A stretch of DNA of 64,000 nucleotides, taken from assembly GCA_020631215.1 (NCBI GenBank), contig JAHDHS010000007.1:30895-94894 (forward strand), in the 5' to 3' direction. The notes under the pieces are model-generated. The model ran no database searches. It saw nothing but the letters and a program-made list of their open reading frames with translations, and was not told where the DNA came from. Source of the stretch: Hellea sp. Lineage in GTDB: Bacteria > Pseudomonadota > Alphaproteobacteria > Caulobacterales > Maricaulaceae. A program made the translations under genes and the position numbers. Shown here piece after piece: positions 9,045 to 18,189 of this stretch. Positions within the stretch are counted from its first letter, which is position 1. Each line of letters starts with the position of its first letter.

Positions 9045-10565
9045 ATGACCCGTAAACCACAGCCCGATATCCCGGCCAATACAATCGCCTTTGAAACACA
9101 GGCCCTCGTCAAGCCCACAGGCTTTCGTGAATATGATGCGCGCTGGTGGTTTGGCCTGCCCGGCCATGAAAAACCCTCCGAGCTGAACCTATACGGCGTA
9201 CAGGCGCTGGGCGAAGGGCTGGGCACGTTGATGCATGAGCGCGGCGTGAGACCCCAAATCGCAGTCGGCCATGATTTCCGCCATTATTCGCTGGGCATCA
9301 AACAGGCCCTGATCGTGGGCTTGATGAATGCAGGCATCGAAGTGCTCGATATCGGCCTCGCGCTCTCGCCCATGGCCTATTTCGCGCAGTTCCACCTGGA
9401 CTGCCCCGGTGTGGCCATGGTCACAGCGAGCCATAATTCCAATGGCTGGACGGGCGTGAAAATGGGCATAGAGCCGCCGCTCACCTTTGGCCCGGATGAG
9501 ATGAGCCGCTTAAAAGAGATTGTCCTGCAAGGCCAATCAAAGCCCCGCGCGGGCGGGTCATACCGCTATGTCGACGGAGTCAAAGACGCCTATATTGACG
9601 ACATCGTGAAAGGCATAAAATTAGAGAACAAGATCAAAGTCGTCGCCGCCTGCGGCAATGGCACAGCGGGGGCCTTCGCGCCCGAAGTCCTGCGCCGCAT
9701 CGGGGCGGACGTCATCGCTGTGGAATGCGATCTGGATTACACCTTCCCCAATTACAATCCCAATCCCGAAGATATGAAAATGCTCCACGCCATGGCCGAT
9801 GCCGTCAAAGAACATGGCGCGGATGTCGCGCTGGGATTTGACGGGGACGGAGACCGCTGCGGCGTGGTCGATAATGAAGGCGAAGAGATTTTCGCGGACA
9901 AGGTCGGCGTCATGCTCGCCCGTGATTTATCCGCCATATATCCGAACGCGCAATTCGTCGCCGATGTGAAATCCACCGGGCTGTTCCATACCGATCCCGT
10001 CTTGATTAAAAACGGCGCCAAGACCGATTATTACAAAACCGGGCATAGCTATATCAAGCGCCGCTCCAAGGACTTAAATGCGCTGGTCGGCTTTGAGAAA
10101 TCCGGGCATTATTTCTTCAACGCGCCCATCGGCCGCGGCTATGATTGTGGCCCGACCAGCGGCGTGGCCATATTGCAAATGCTCGACCGTAACCCCGGCA
10201 AGACCATGGCGGACCTGCGCCGCGCTTTGCCGACCACTTACGGCAGCCCGACCATGAGCCCCTATTGCGCCGATGAGGAAAAATACGGCGTCATCGCGCG
10301 CATCGTGGCGGATTATGAAAAAGACGCCAAAGCAGGCAAAGACATTATCGGCCAAAACATCACCGATATTAACACCGTCAATGGCGTGCGCGTCACCGTC
10401 GAGGACGGAACATGGGGTTTGGTGCGCGCCAGCTCCAACACACCCAACCTCGTCGTCGTCGTCGAATCCCCCACCAGCGAAGCCAACAAAACCGCCATGT
10501 TCAGAGACATAGAACGGCGATTGGCGGAGTATGACGACATAGGGGAGTTTGATCAGAAGATTTAG
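9045..10565 (+). CDS. Phosphomannomutase/phosphoglucomutase
   Basis: A 506-residue alpha-D-phosphohexomutase that interconverts hexose-6- and hexose-1-phosphates. It would supply glucose-1-phosphate to rfbA and UDP-glucose synthesis, or mannose-1-phosphate. The phosphoserine loop is TASHNSNGWTGVK, the Mg-binding loop is GFDGDGDRCGVVD, and the sugar-binding loop is GFEKSGHYFF. The family is AlgC/ManB/CpsG. The short N-terminal extension before the first domain (about 25 residues) is common in alphaproteobacterial members. It is monocistronic as far as can be seen. Sequence alone does not decide the preferred hexose. Confidence 0.9.
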   Translation: MTRKPQPDIPANTIAFETQALVKPTGFREYDARWWFGLPGHEKPSELNLYGVQALGEGLGTLMHERGVRPQIAVGHDFRHYSLGIKQALIVGLMNAGIEVLDIGLALSPMAYFAQFHLDCPGVAMVTASHNSNGWTGVKMGIEPPLTFGPDEMSRLKEIVLQGQSKPRAGGSYRYVDGVKDAYIDDIVKGIKLENKIKVVAACGNGTAGAFAPEVLRRIGADVIAVECDLDYTFPNYNPNPEDMKMLHAMADAVKEHGADVALGFDGDGDRCGVVDNEGEEIFADKVGVMLARDLSAIYPNAQFVADVKSTGLFHTDPVLIKNGAKTDYYKTGHSYIKRRSKDLNALVGFEKSGHYFFNAPIGRGYDCGPTSGVAILQMLDRNPGKTMADLRRALPTTYGSPTMSPYCADEEKYGVIARIVADYEKDAKAGKDIIGQNITDINTVNGVRVTVEDGTWGLVRASSNTPNLVVVVESPTSEANKTAMFRDIERRLAEYDDIGEFDQKI

Positions 10566-10837
10566 GTTTTTACTTTTGAAGCTCTGAATCTCATCGTAAA
10601 TCGTTGATCGTAGCCGCCTTAAAGTTAAGTCTTTAATCGATATTCAAAACATATGTTTGCTGAATGATTTAACATGATTGTTGATGGTTCAACCACTTCC
10701 TTGAATATTCAAAGATACATTTGAAATATCAATTAGTTTTAGTGTTTTTTATCTGCCAACCCATGATCACTTATTGACTCGAATACATATCACAAAATAC
10801 TCAAACCTATCACAGAGAACTAGAGTGTAATTTATAA
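10566..10837. other. AT-rich intergenic region upstream of the second RTX gene
   Basis: This 272-base stretch has no credible gene and is much richer in A and T than the flanks. A possible -35 box TTGACT lies at 10774-10779 with a weak -10 candidate about 17 bases later. No terminator hairpin was found for the upstream mutase gene. Confidence 0.4.
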
Positions 10838-13800
10838 ATGTATTTCAAAACGCGATTGGATGAGGCCTTAAATTTTTGGGCTGTCAGCAATACGATTCAA
10901 GGAGCTTTAGAGTTTGTTGAATCTGAACATTATATTTTGAATCCACCGACAGATACTGCTCCATCTTATTCTAAACCTGATGGCATCTTGCGAATGGATG
11001 ATGACGATTTTTCAGGTGACAGAAATACGGAAGGTGTTCTTGTAATTAATGGAATTACATCGGGTCGAATGGAGGTTGATTACGATCGGGACTGGTTCCG
11101 CATTGATGTTGAAAATGCTGGCGAAATTTATAATTTTTTCGCGCAAGGCGCGAATGGAGAGAGGTTGACCGATGCGAAATTAGAGCTTTTTCAAGCCAAT
11201 AATGGAATAGCATACGCCGCGCCCGGCGTAGTAGTATATTCGGCTTTTGGTCGTTCTGCCGCCGAGATAGGCTTTCAATTTACTGAGCCGGGAACTTATT
11301 TCATAAGTTTCACGTCCAGACAGGGTGATTACGAGATCACCACAACACAAATAACTGATGACTTTGCCAATGACATTTCAACGACTGCCATACTGCCCAC
11401 AACGGGTGAATTAGTCTCAGGAAGATTGCAGCACTTCTTAGATAGTGACTGGTTGACATTTGACGTTACGGAAGATGGCAGTATTTTCCGTTTCCGGCTC
11501 AACAGAGACAATGTAACTGAAACCGAGTATGGTGGTTTCACCCCCACTATTTACATATATAACTCTTCCGGGGAGCTCGTTGACTCACGAAGATACCGGA
11601 CAAGCAATGAGACAATATACGATTTGGGTTTTTCTGAATCTGGGCAATATTTTGTTGAACTAAGAAGCCCCGTATATCATCTGCAAAGCTACACCCTCAG
11701 CGCGACTCGGCTGGCAGATGATGATTTTTTAGACAACGCAAATACAACAGGTTTAATTACGGTTGATGGGGATAGGGTGTTTGGAAACATTCAGTATGAA
11801 ACCGACCGAGATTGGTTTCGTCTAGACATCGCGCAAGACGATCAACATGTACAGTTTAATGCACTTAGTTCCAACGGCCATGCATTAACATTAGCAATCT
11901 ATAATAATGCTGGTGAAATGGTTCGTCTTATAAATCATGAGTTCTTTAACCGACGCGAATATCATTTAGATCATGTCTTTGCTGATGCTGGAGAATACTT
12001 TATCGAAATCCGGTATACAGGCACTCAAGACGCTATAGGCCGTTATTTTATCGACGCGGTTACCCTTACGGATGTTGTCACATTAACAAACGGCAGTGAT
12101 GATTTTACAGGGGATAATTCTGATAACTACATAGATGGACTAGCCGGTAATGACAATATCTCAGGGGAAAACGGTAACAATGTTATCTTTGGAGGAGCCG
12201 GGAATGATATCCTCAATGGAGGAGGCGGTTTTGATGTCCTTAACGGTGGTCACGGCGACGATATACTTCACGGCGGCATTCATCATGATCAACTTGATGG
12301 CGGTGACGGTAATGACTTCCTTTATGGCGGCGATGACGATGATAATTTATATGGCGGTAACGGAAATGATTACCTTGAAGGCGGTGAGCACAGCGACATA
12401 CTTAACGGAGGAAACGGTATTGACGTCGCAGTGTATAGAGACCTGCCAGGTGAGTATGCTAACATTAGCAACAACTTCTCAATACTATTCAATGGAACTG
12501 TTCGATTAATCGATGGCAATGGCCCTCTTACCTTCCAAACATCTCTTGGGGTTGACACACTCATTGACATTGAAATCATCGATCTTGATGGCACTTTAAT
12601 CTACTTAACTGATCCTGATGAATTTGTATTTACAGATGAGATTGATGTTCTTTTTGCGAATGAAAGCGACGATATAGTTCATGCCGCGGGAGGAGGCGAT
12701 CATATTCATGGTCAGCTTGGCAACGATATCATTTTTGGCGAATTAGGAAATGATCGTTTATATGGCGGATCTGGAGAAGATAGTTTATTTGGCGGTGATG
12801 GGGATGATTATTTATATGGCGGCGCAGATAATGACACTTTAAGTGGTGGCGTAGGCGGTGACGTGTTATATGGCGACGACGGAAACGATACCCTAACCGG
12901 GGGTGCAGGCGATGATTATTTACTAGGTGGGCTTGGCGTAAATATCATTGATGGTGGAGACGGTACCGATTGGCTTATTTACGCACCATATTATGTCGGC
13001 GTAGTTGTAAACTTAGTTACCGGAACTATGCGTACAAGATATATCCATGCGGACAACTTTACCAATATCGAAAATATTAGAGGGAGTGACTACAAAGATG
13101 TTCTCATTGGTGATGATGGAGATAACATTATCGAAGGTGGATTCGGAGGCGATTATATTGATGGTGGAGATGGCATAGACACAGCCGATTACACGAATTC
13201 AGGAATCTTTTCAGTGCAGGTTGATCTGGGTGAAGGCACAGCAACTAATGGCCCCGCGTCTGGTGATCTATTATTAAATATAGAGAACCTCATAGGCGGT
13301 CATCAAAGTGACACTTTAAGCGGTGATGAGAATGATAACGTATTGGAAGGTGGCGCCGGAGGTGACATCCTAAATGGCCGAGACGGCAATGATACTGCTA
13401 GTTATAGGTCATCTGATGGGGCTGTATACATCAATTTGGCAACTGGCGAAGCTTCAGGTCATCATGCCTCTCATGACAGTTTAACCAATATAGAAAATAT
13501 AATGGGATCATCTTTTGACGACACTTTAGTCGGTGATGCCAATGGCAACGTTCTCACAGGAGGCGCAGGGCATGATACGATGACTGGCGGGGATGGTGTT
13601 GATATATTTGTAATTGGAGAAAATGCTGGACAGGACGTCATCATGGATTTCAACCCTGGCGAAGACATACTTGACCTCGCACTTTCACCTTATTTGTCCA
13701 TTGACGAAGTGTTTGCAATGTTCACGGATTATGATGGCTATACATTGTTAGAAATGGGAAACGGGCATTCAATCAGGTTAGAAGGGCTGACATTAGCTGA

Positions 13801-13969
13801 ACTCTCTTTAGATGATTTTGCTTTAACTGGTATTCCTGAAGATGGAACCGGACCATTCTTACGTGACTACGTCGTTATGCCAGAAAAGGGTGGCGGCTCT
13901 GGACAAGAAATTTTGGACGATGCGGGCACATACATGGCGGATGTCATAGAAGACGCCGGGGGGCTGTAA
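10838..13969 (+). CDS. Large RTX calcium-binding protein with three PPC-like domains
   Basis: A 1,043-residue secreted protein with no Sec signal. The first ~400 residues hold three PPC-like beta domains, each with a D(R/S)DW motif: DRDWFRIDV near 83, DSDWLTFDV near 202, and DRDWFRLDI near 325. From about 425 to 920 there are blocks of GGxGxDxL repeats, separated by spacer domains that contain IENIRGSDYKDVLIGDDGDN-like units. The C-terminal ~100 residues lack repeats and probably carry the type I secretion signal. I see no protease, lipase or other catalytic motif, so it may be an adhesin, a surface-layer component or a scaffold. No Shine-Dalgarno is evident before the ATG. The gene is AT-rich compared with its neighbours. 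Confidence 0.85.
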   Translation: MYFKTRLDEALNFWAVSNTIQGALEFVESEHYILNPPTDTAPSYSKPDGILRMDDDDFSGDRNTEGVLVINGITSGRMEVDYDRDWFRIDVENAGEIYNFFAQGANGERLTDAKLELFQANNGIAYAAPGVVVYSAFGRSAAEIGFQFTEPGTYFISFTSRQGDYEITTTQITDDFANDISTTAILPTTGELVSGRLQHFLDSDWLTFDVTEDGSIFRFRLNRDNVTETEYGGFTPTIYIYNSSGELVDSRRYRTSNETIYDLGFSESGQYFVELRSPVYHLQSYTLSATRLADDDFLDNANTTGLITVDGDRVFGNIQYETDRDWFRLDIAQDDQHVQFNALSSNGHALTLAIYNNAGEMVRLINHEFFNRREYHLDHVFADAGEYFIEIRYTGTQDAIGRYFIDAVTLTDVVTLTNGSDDFTGDNSDNYIDGLAGNDNISGENGNNVIFGGAGNDILNGGGGFDVLNGGHGDDILHGGIHHDQLDGGDGNDFLYGGDDDDNLYGGNGNDYLEGGEHSDILNGGNGIDVAVYRDLPGEYANISNNFSILFNGTVRLIDGNGPLTFQTSLGVDTLIDIEIIDLDGTLIYLTDPDEFVFTDEIDVLFANESDDIVHAAGGGDHIHGQLGNDIIFGELGNDRLYGGSGEDSLFGGDGDDYLYGGADNDTLSGGVGGDVLYGDDGNDTLTGGAGDDYLLGGLGVNIIDGGDGTDWLIYAPYYVGVVVNLVTGTMRTRYIHADNFTNIENIRGSDYKDVLIGDDGDNIIEGGFGGDYIDGGDGIDTADYTNSGIFSVQVDLGEGTATNGPASGDLLLNIENLIGGHQSDTLSGDENDNVLEGGAGGDILNGRDGNDTASYRSSDGAVYINLATGEASGHHASHDSLTNIENIMGSSFDDTLVGDANGNVLTGGAGHDTMTGGDGVDIFVIGENAGQDVIMDFNPGEDILDLALSPYLSIDEVFAMFTDYDGYTLLEMGNGHSIRLEGLTLAELSLDDFALTGIPEDGTGPFLRDYVVMPEKGGGSGQEILDDAGTYMADVIEDAGGL

Positions 13970-14045
13970 GAGCTTCAACCTCATCGACTATACACCCCCA
14001 CTCACCCCTTCCCCTCACCCATCATTCAGCCTATAGCGCGGGGTG

Positions 14046-14864
14046 ATGGTTTTGGGTCGGGGAGTTTTGGGGGTTTGGTTGGCGCTTTGGCTTGGCCGCT
14101 GCGGGGCGGAGGATGACGCGTCAAAAATTAACCATAAACGCATCGAAAATCGCCCAAAATCGACCTTTTTTGCCAGTACCTCGCTCTGTGGGGACAGCTA
14201 TCTTTTGGCGCTGCGGCCGGATCGCATTGCGGCCCTGTCCTGGCAGTCGCGCGATGATCTCTCCCGCGCGAGCGCCGCGCAGCAAAAACTGCCGCAAATC
14301 ACGGATCGGGCCGAAGATATATTGCGCTTTCGGGATCATATCATCCTGTTTGGCCCCGGTGAGGGCTTTCAGACGGGAAAATTTGCGGATCGGTCTATCG
14401 CCCTGACATGGGGGGAGGATTTTGAAACTGTGTTTAAAAACATAGACTTAGTCGCGCCGGGCCGTGCCGATCTGTGGAAGGCCCGGCTGTCAGAAATCAA
14501 AAAACCTGCAACCGCGCCCAAGATACTTTATCTCTCCCGGGCGGGCGGCACGGCGGGGCCGGGCACATTTGTCGATGCGGTCATCACGGCGGCGGGCGGA
14601 GAAAACATCATAAAAACAAAGGGTTGGTTCACGCCGGACCCGGAAACCCTGCTCGCGCAGAAACCCGATTTCATCATGACCAGTTTCTTTGACAGCGATT
14701 ATGCCAGCGTCAATGATAAGAGCTACCGCCACAAAGCCGTCCGTGATTTTATCGCCGACCATCCGCGGATTGACCTGCCCGGCCATCTTTGGCCCTGCGC
14801 CGGGCCCGGCCTGATTGAGGCGGCAGAGCAGTTGTCAGTGGCGCTGCGGGCGGAGACATTATGA
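14046..14864 (+). CDS. Periplasmic substrate-binding protein, cobalamin/iron-complex ABC importer (BtuF/FepB-like)
   Basis: A 272-residue protein; the ATG at 14046 is preferred to the adjacent GTG. The hydrophobic N-terminus ends in WLGRC, a poor lipobox-like sequence, so it may be a lipoprotein or a secreted protein. STSLCGDSYLLALRPDRIAALS matches the start of the class III (BtuF/FhuD) binding fold, and VDAVITAAGGENII followed by TPDPETLLAQKPDFIM are typical later blocks. It starts a three-gene operon with permease and ATPase. Its stop overlaps the permease start (ATGA). A copy of the window's 35-bp dispersed repeat (14128-14162) encodes the linker between signal and fold. The ligand (vitamin B12, heme or siderophore) cannot be fixed from sequence. 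Confidence 0.82.
   Translation: MVLGRGVLGVWLALWLGRCGAEDDASKINHKRIENRPKSTFFASTSLCGDSYLLALRPDRIAALSWQSRDDLSRASAAQQKLPQITDRAEDILRFRDHIILFGPGEGFQTGKFADRSIALTWGEDFETVFKNIDLVAPGRADLWKARLSEIKKPATAPKILYLSRAGGTAGPGTFVDAVITAAGGENIIKTKGWFTPDPETLLAQKPDFIMTSFFDSDYASVNDKSYRHKAVRDFIADHPRIDLPGHLWPCAGPGLIEAAEQLSVALRAETL
14128..14162 (+). repeat. 35-bp dispersed repeat, copy 1
   Basis: It begins with TTAACCATAAA and continues with AAAATCGCC and AAAAT at fixed distances. It matches the copies at 48245-48279 and 53219-53253 at about 30 of 35 positions without gaps. This copy lies inside the binding-protein gene, between the signal region and the folded domain. Confidence 0.7.
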
Positions 14865-15847
14865 GCGGGCGGATATCTTATAAGCTATTGATGTTGCTGT
14901 GTTTTTTGGCGCTATTTGTGGCCGGGATAGTGTCGCTGAGCTTAGGCGCGAGCGATTTGACCCTCGCCCAATCCCTGCGCGCTTTGGCCGGCCGGGGCGA
15001 CCCGCTACATGTGGTAATCCTCCAAGAGCTTCGCCTGCCGCGCACATTATTGGGCGCGATTATCGGGGCCGGGCTCGGCGCGACGGGGGCAGCCTTGCAG
15101 GGTTTCACGCGGAATGATCTGGCGGCCCCGGGATTATTGGGTTTTACGGCCTGCGCGGCGCTGGGGGCGGTGACGGCTTTATACTTTGGAATCAATAACT
15201 TAGTGATCCCCGCCGCGATTATTGGCGCGCTGCTCGGGGCGGCGTTGATCTCGATCATTGCCCGCCAGCAATCCGGCGCGAGCGGTTTGGTGCTGGCGGG
15301 GATCGGCATTGGCGCGCTCGCCACCGCCGTGACCGGCTTGCTCATGAACCTCGCGCCGAACCCCTGGGCGCTGTCTGAACTCATCTATTGGCTGATGGGA
15401 TCGTTGAAACATGCCGATATGGGCGCGCTCTATATTTCCGGGCCGCTGACCGCTATCGGGTTGATTTTATTGATGGTTTCCGGGCCGTCCCTGCGCGCGC
15501 TCAGCCTAGGTGAAGACACGGCGGCCAGTTTGGGTATCTCTCTGCCCCGCACACAAATGCTCATCGTTCTGGGCGCGGCCCTGGCGATTGGCAGCGGCGT
15601 CGCCGTGGCCGGCGCCATTGGATTTGTCGGCTTGTTCATCCCGCATATTTTACGGTTTTTGGGCGTCACCGATCCCGCCCGTTTGATCCCGATATCCGCC
15701 GTCGCAGGGGCCGCTTTCCTGGTCGCGATTGACGCGCTGACCCGCCTGCTTTCCGGCCCCGGCACGCCGCTTTATCTGGGCATAGTCACGTCACTGATCG
15801 GGGTGCCCTTCTTCTTATATCTCGCCGTGCGGCAGCGGAGCGTCTGA
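14861..15847 (+). CDS. ABC importer permease, FecCD/BtuC family
   Basis: A 328-residue, very hydrophobic inner-membrane protein with about nine or ten transmembrane segments, the expected size for FecCD-type permeases. Typical blocks are LRLPRTLLGAIIGAGLGATG, QGFTRNDLAAPGLLGF, GSGVAVAGAIGFVGLFIPHI and RFLGVTDPARLIP; the last two contain the coupling segment for the ATPase. It forms the channel for uptake of cobalamin, heme or ferric chelates. Its start overlaps the binding-protein stop, and its stop shares one base with the ATPase start, so translation is tightly coupled. Confidence 0.92.
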   Translation: MSGRISYKLLMLLCFLALFVAGIVSLSLGASDLTLAQSLRALAGRGDPLHVVILQELRLPRTLLGAIIGAGLGATGAALQGFTRNDLAAPGLLGFTACAALGAVTALYFGINNLVIPAAIIGALLGAALISIIARQQSGASGLVLAGIGIGALATAVTGLLMNLAPNPWALSELIYWLMGSLKHADMGALYISGPLTAIGLILLMVSGPSLRALSLGEDTAASLGISLPRTQMLIVLGAALAIGSGVAVAGAIGFVGLFIPHILRFLGVTDPARLIPISAVAGAAFLVAIDALTRLLSGPGTPLYLGIVTSLIGVPFFLYLAVRQRSV

Positions 15848-16575
15848 TGGAATTACGAGATATATCAGTTACTTATGGCGACCACGAAGCCGTCAAAGCC
15901 ATCTCTGCAAGAGCGGCTCAGGCCCGGTTTATCGCTCTGCTCGGCCCTAACGGGTCCGGCAAATCCAGCCTGATCAAAGCCATAGCGGGCGTCATTCGGC
16001 ATGGCGGGGAGGTCAATTTCGGGACGGGCTTTGCTGACAGAAAGTCCCGCGCGCGCCATGTCGCTTACCTCGCGCAGCAACGCATCGGCCCACCTCTTAT
16101 GCCCATTCGCGATGTCGTCGCGCTGGGCCGTGTCCCGCATTTGGGGCGACTCTCAAAACTGACAGACAGCGATGAGGCTGCGATTGAAGTCGTTATGGCA
16201 AAGCTGAACCTGCGCCGTTTTGATGGCCGCAGTTTCGGGCAGCTTTCCGGCGGAGAACAGGCGCGGGTTCTGCTGGGCCGGGCATTGGCCGTACAGGCTC
16301 CGATCCTGCTGGCGGATGAACCCATCGCCTCGCTGGATCCCGCTTTTCAGCTACAAATTTTAGGGACTCTCAAAGACGCCGCGAAAAGCGGAGCCTGCGT
16401 CATCACCGCTATGCATGATCTGTCTTTGGCGGAATGTTATGCCGATGAAATATGGGTGATGTCCGGCGGAGAGCTTGTGGCCCAAGGCCCTGCGCAGGAG
16501 GCCTTGAGCGATCAGGTTTTACGCGATGTGTTTGGCGTGCGCCGCATGAGCGGCTCGCGCTTTGGGCAGGTTTAA
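15847..16575 (+). CDS. ABC importer ATPase, BtuD/FepC-like
   Basis: A 242-residue ATPase that powers the preceding permease. Walker A is GPNGSGKSS, the signature is LSGGEQAR, and Walker B reads ILLADEP followed by IASLDPAFQ. The switch His is in TAMHDLSLA. The length fits the FepC/BtuD/HmuV group. It starts on the last base of the permease stop codon. Its 3' end overlaps by 4 bases the end of the convergent Xre regulator gene. Confidence 0.93.
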   Translation: MELRDISVTYGDHEAVKAISARAAQARFIALLGPNGSGKSSLIKAIAGVIRHGGEVNFGTGFADRKSRARHVAYLAQQRIGPPLMPIRDVVALGRVPHLGRLSKLTDSDEAAIEVVMAKLNLRRFDGRSFGQLSGGEQARVLLGRALAVQAPILLADEPIASLDPAFQLQILGTLKDAAKSGACVITAMHDLSLAECYADEIWVMSGGELVAQGPAQEALSDQVLRDVFGVRRMSGSRFGQV

Positions 16576-16763
16576 GCGTCGCTGAAAATCTCCTCAATCG
16601 CCATATCAAACAGGCGCGCAATCTTAAAAGCCAGCGGCAAAGACGGGTCATAACGCCCCGTCTCTATGGCGTTGACGGATTGCCGGGAAATTTCCAGCCG
16701 GTCACCGAGCGCAGCTTGTGACCAGCCCCGCTCCGCCCGCAGTTCTTTTAACTTATTCTGCAT
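16572..16763 (-). CDS. Small Xre-family helix-turn-helix regulator
   Basis: A 63-residue protein that is almost entirely one HTH domain (ELRAERGWSQAALGDRL...SRQSVNAIETGRYDPSL), of the YozG/YgzD type. These are usually DNA-binding regulators encoded beside small membrane proteins. The ATG at 16763 is preferred to the TTG just upstream. It overlaps the end of the preceding membrane-protein gene by 11 bases, so the two are coupled. It probably autoregulates the three-gene unit 17666-16572. Confidence 0.85.
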   Translation of the reverse strand: MQNKLKELRAERGWSQAALGDRLEISRQSVNAIETGRYDPSLPLAFKIARLFDMAIEEIFSDA

Positions 16764-17160
16764 CAAGCCGTCCCACGGTCAGATAGTCCCAAAACTGCGA
16801 CATACCCATGAAGAAAAACGCAAAAGGTAGACACATATAGAGGGGTATATGCGGCCACCCTGCAAGTTCTTCGCCGAAACCGTAAAGAAATGCAGCCAAA
16901 GCCATAATACTTAAACCCGCCAGCAAATGGCGTGCAAATTGACTGCGCATGAATTCGTCTGACTCGCGCAAGAACCGCATCATCGCCCACCATATGATAA
17001 ACATCGGTAACGCTGGACTGACGGCCAAAATGCTCTGCATAGGCTGCTCAAAACGTGTTGAGTTGAGCAGTGCGACAACGCCAACCAGTAGTAAAACATA
17101 AATAATTATGGCCGGAATAAAGACCGCCATGTAACGCTTGGCAGCATCCTTGGGCTTCAT
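16753..17160 (-). CDS. Four-TM membrane protein, unknown function (paralogue 2)
   Basis: A 135-residue protein with about four transmembrane helices. The start is supported by GGAG seven bases before the ATG. It resembles the protein encoded just upstream: similar N-termini (MKPKDAAKRY versus MTPKQANRRY), and the motif RFLRESDEF matches RFLKETDEA in the other. This indicates tandem duplication. It sits between that paralogue and the Xre regulator, an arrangement common for small membrane proteins controlled by YozG-like regulators. I do not recognise a function. Confidence 0.75.
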   Translation of the reverse strand: MKPKDAAKRYMAVFIPAIIIYVLLLVGVVALLNSTRFEQPMQSILAVSPALPMFIIWWAMMRFLRESDEFMRSQFARHLLAGLSIMALAAFLYGFGEELAGWPHIPLYMCLPFAFFFMGMSQFWDYLTVGRLDAE

Positions 17161-17255
17161 ATTACTTCTCCATCAATTTTTCTTCTAATCACTTTGATTT
17201 TCCAAAGCCTAAAGGCGGTGATCAGAAAGTTTTGTTTTGTCATATATCTTTTAGG

Positions 17256-17666
17256 TTAGGCACAATGGGCTCTCTGATTTCGGTTTGGGCCCAACAGGGA
17301 CATCGCGCCAAATGCCATGAAGAAGGCGGGGAATAACCAAAAGACCGGTAATTTCGGAAGGCTATCGAGCAGCATCTCCAGCAATCCCCAAGTTCCGCTA
17401 ATGGCCAGAATGATAAAAGTTGCAAACATCATATCCTGACTGGCGAAATGCCGAGCCGCCTCGTCTGTTTCTTTCAAAAAACGCCATATGGAATAGAGCA
17501 TTATCAGAACAAATATTCCGGGTATCAGGCCAAAAGCGACGCTCCCAAAAGTGATGGTATCTGATTTACCCAGCAGGAAGGTTATTCCCAATAAACTCAC
17601 AGCATAGCCGAAGCTCCCACCCAGCATCAGTCTAACATATCGCCGATTGGCTTGTTTCGGTGTCAT
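17256..17666 (-). CDS. Four-TM membrane protein, unknown function (paralogue 1)
   Basis: A 136-residue protein with four predicted transmembrane helices and a cytoplasmic motif WRFLKETDEAARHF between helices 2 and 3. It has a good ribosome site (AGGAGATCGAG before the ATG). It is the first gene of a likely three-gene operon with its paralogue (95 bases downstream) and an Xre regulator. No enzyme motif is visible. Its role is unknown. Confidence 0.75.
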   Translation of the reverse strand: MTPKQANRRYVRLMLGGSFGYAVSLLGITFLLGKSDTITFGSVAFGLIPGIFVLIMLYSIWRFLKETDEAARHFASQDMMFATFIILAISGTWGLLEMLLDSLPKLPVFWLFPAFFMAFGAMSLLGPNRNQRAHCA

Positions 17667-17757
17667 CTCGATCTCCTTTCGAAATTGTCAATGACACTTT
17701 ACATAGACAAGGAAACTTTACATGTCAAGCGTGCTTTCCATTTATATACCTGGCAGA

Positions 17758-18189
17758 TCAATCGGCGAATCTTCGGCCTTTGGGTAGGCGGGTCATGAGT
17801 TCGCGGGCCAGGTCAATATCTGCGGGAACGAGCGGCAGGGACGGGATTTTATCGGGCCAGAGCCATTTGATGTTTTGGCCTTCGCGGGGGCGGGCAAAGC
17901 CGTCCCATTGACGGCAGAGAAAAAGCGGCATGAGCAAATCAAAATCCTCATAGGCATAGGAGGCGAAAGAAAATGGTTGCAGGCAGCTCTCGCAGGGCTC
18001 CACGCCCAGCTCTTCGAATAATTCACGGCGCAGGGCGGCTTCGGGGCGTTCGCCCGGCTCGACCTTGCCGCCAGGAAACTCCCATAATCCGGCATGGGAT
18101 TTACCGGGCGGGCGCTGGCTCATCAGCACACGGCCATCCGCGTCGATCAGCGCGCAGGCTGCGACGAGTAGGAGAGACCGCTCGCTCAA
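17758..18189 (-). CDS. mutT: 8-oxo-dGTP diphosphatase (Nudix)
   Basis: A 143-residue Nudix hydrolase that removes oxidised dGTP from the nucleotide pool. The Nudix box spans GGKVEPGERPEAALRRELF and continues EELGV, with all Gly, Glu and Arg positions intact. QRPPGKSHAGLWEFPGGK and IKWLWPDKIPSLPLVPAD fit MutT. Its start overlaps the argJ stop by 4 bases, and the parvulin-argJ-mutT order is an operon running leftwards. Confidence 0.9.
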   Translation of the reverse strand: MSERSLLLVAACALIDADGRVLMSQRPPGKSHAGLWEFPGGKVEPGERPEAALRRELFEELGVEPCESCLQPFSFASYAYEDFDLLMPLFLCRQWDGFARPREGQNIKWLWPDKIPSLPLVPADIDLARELMTRLPKGRRFAD

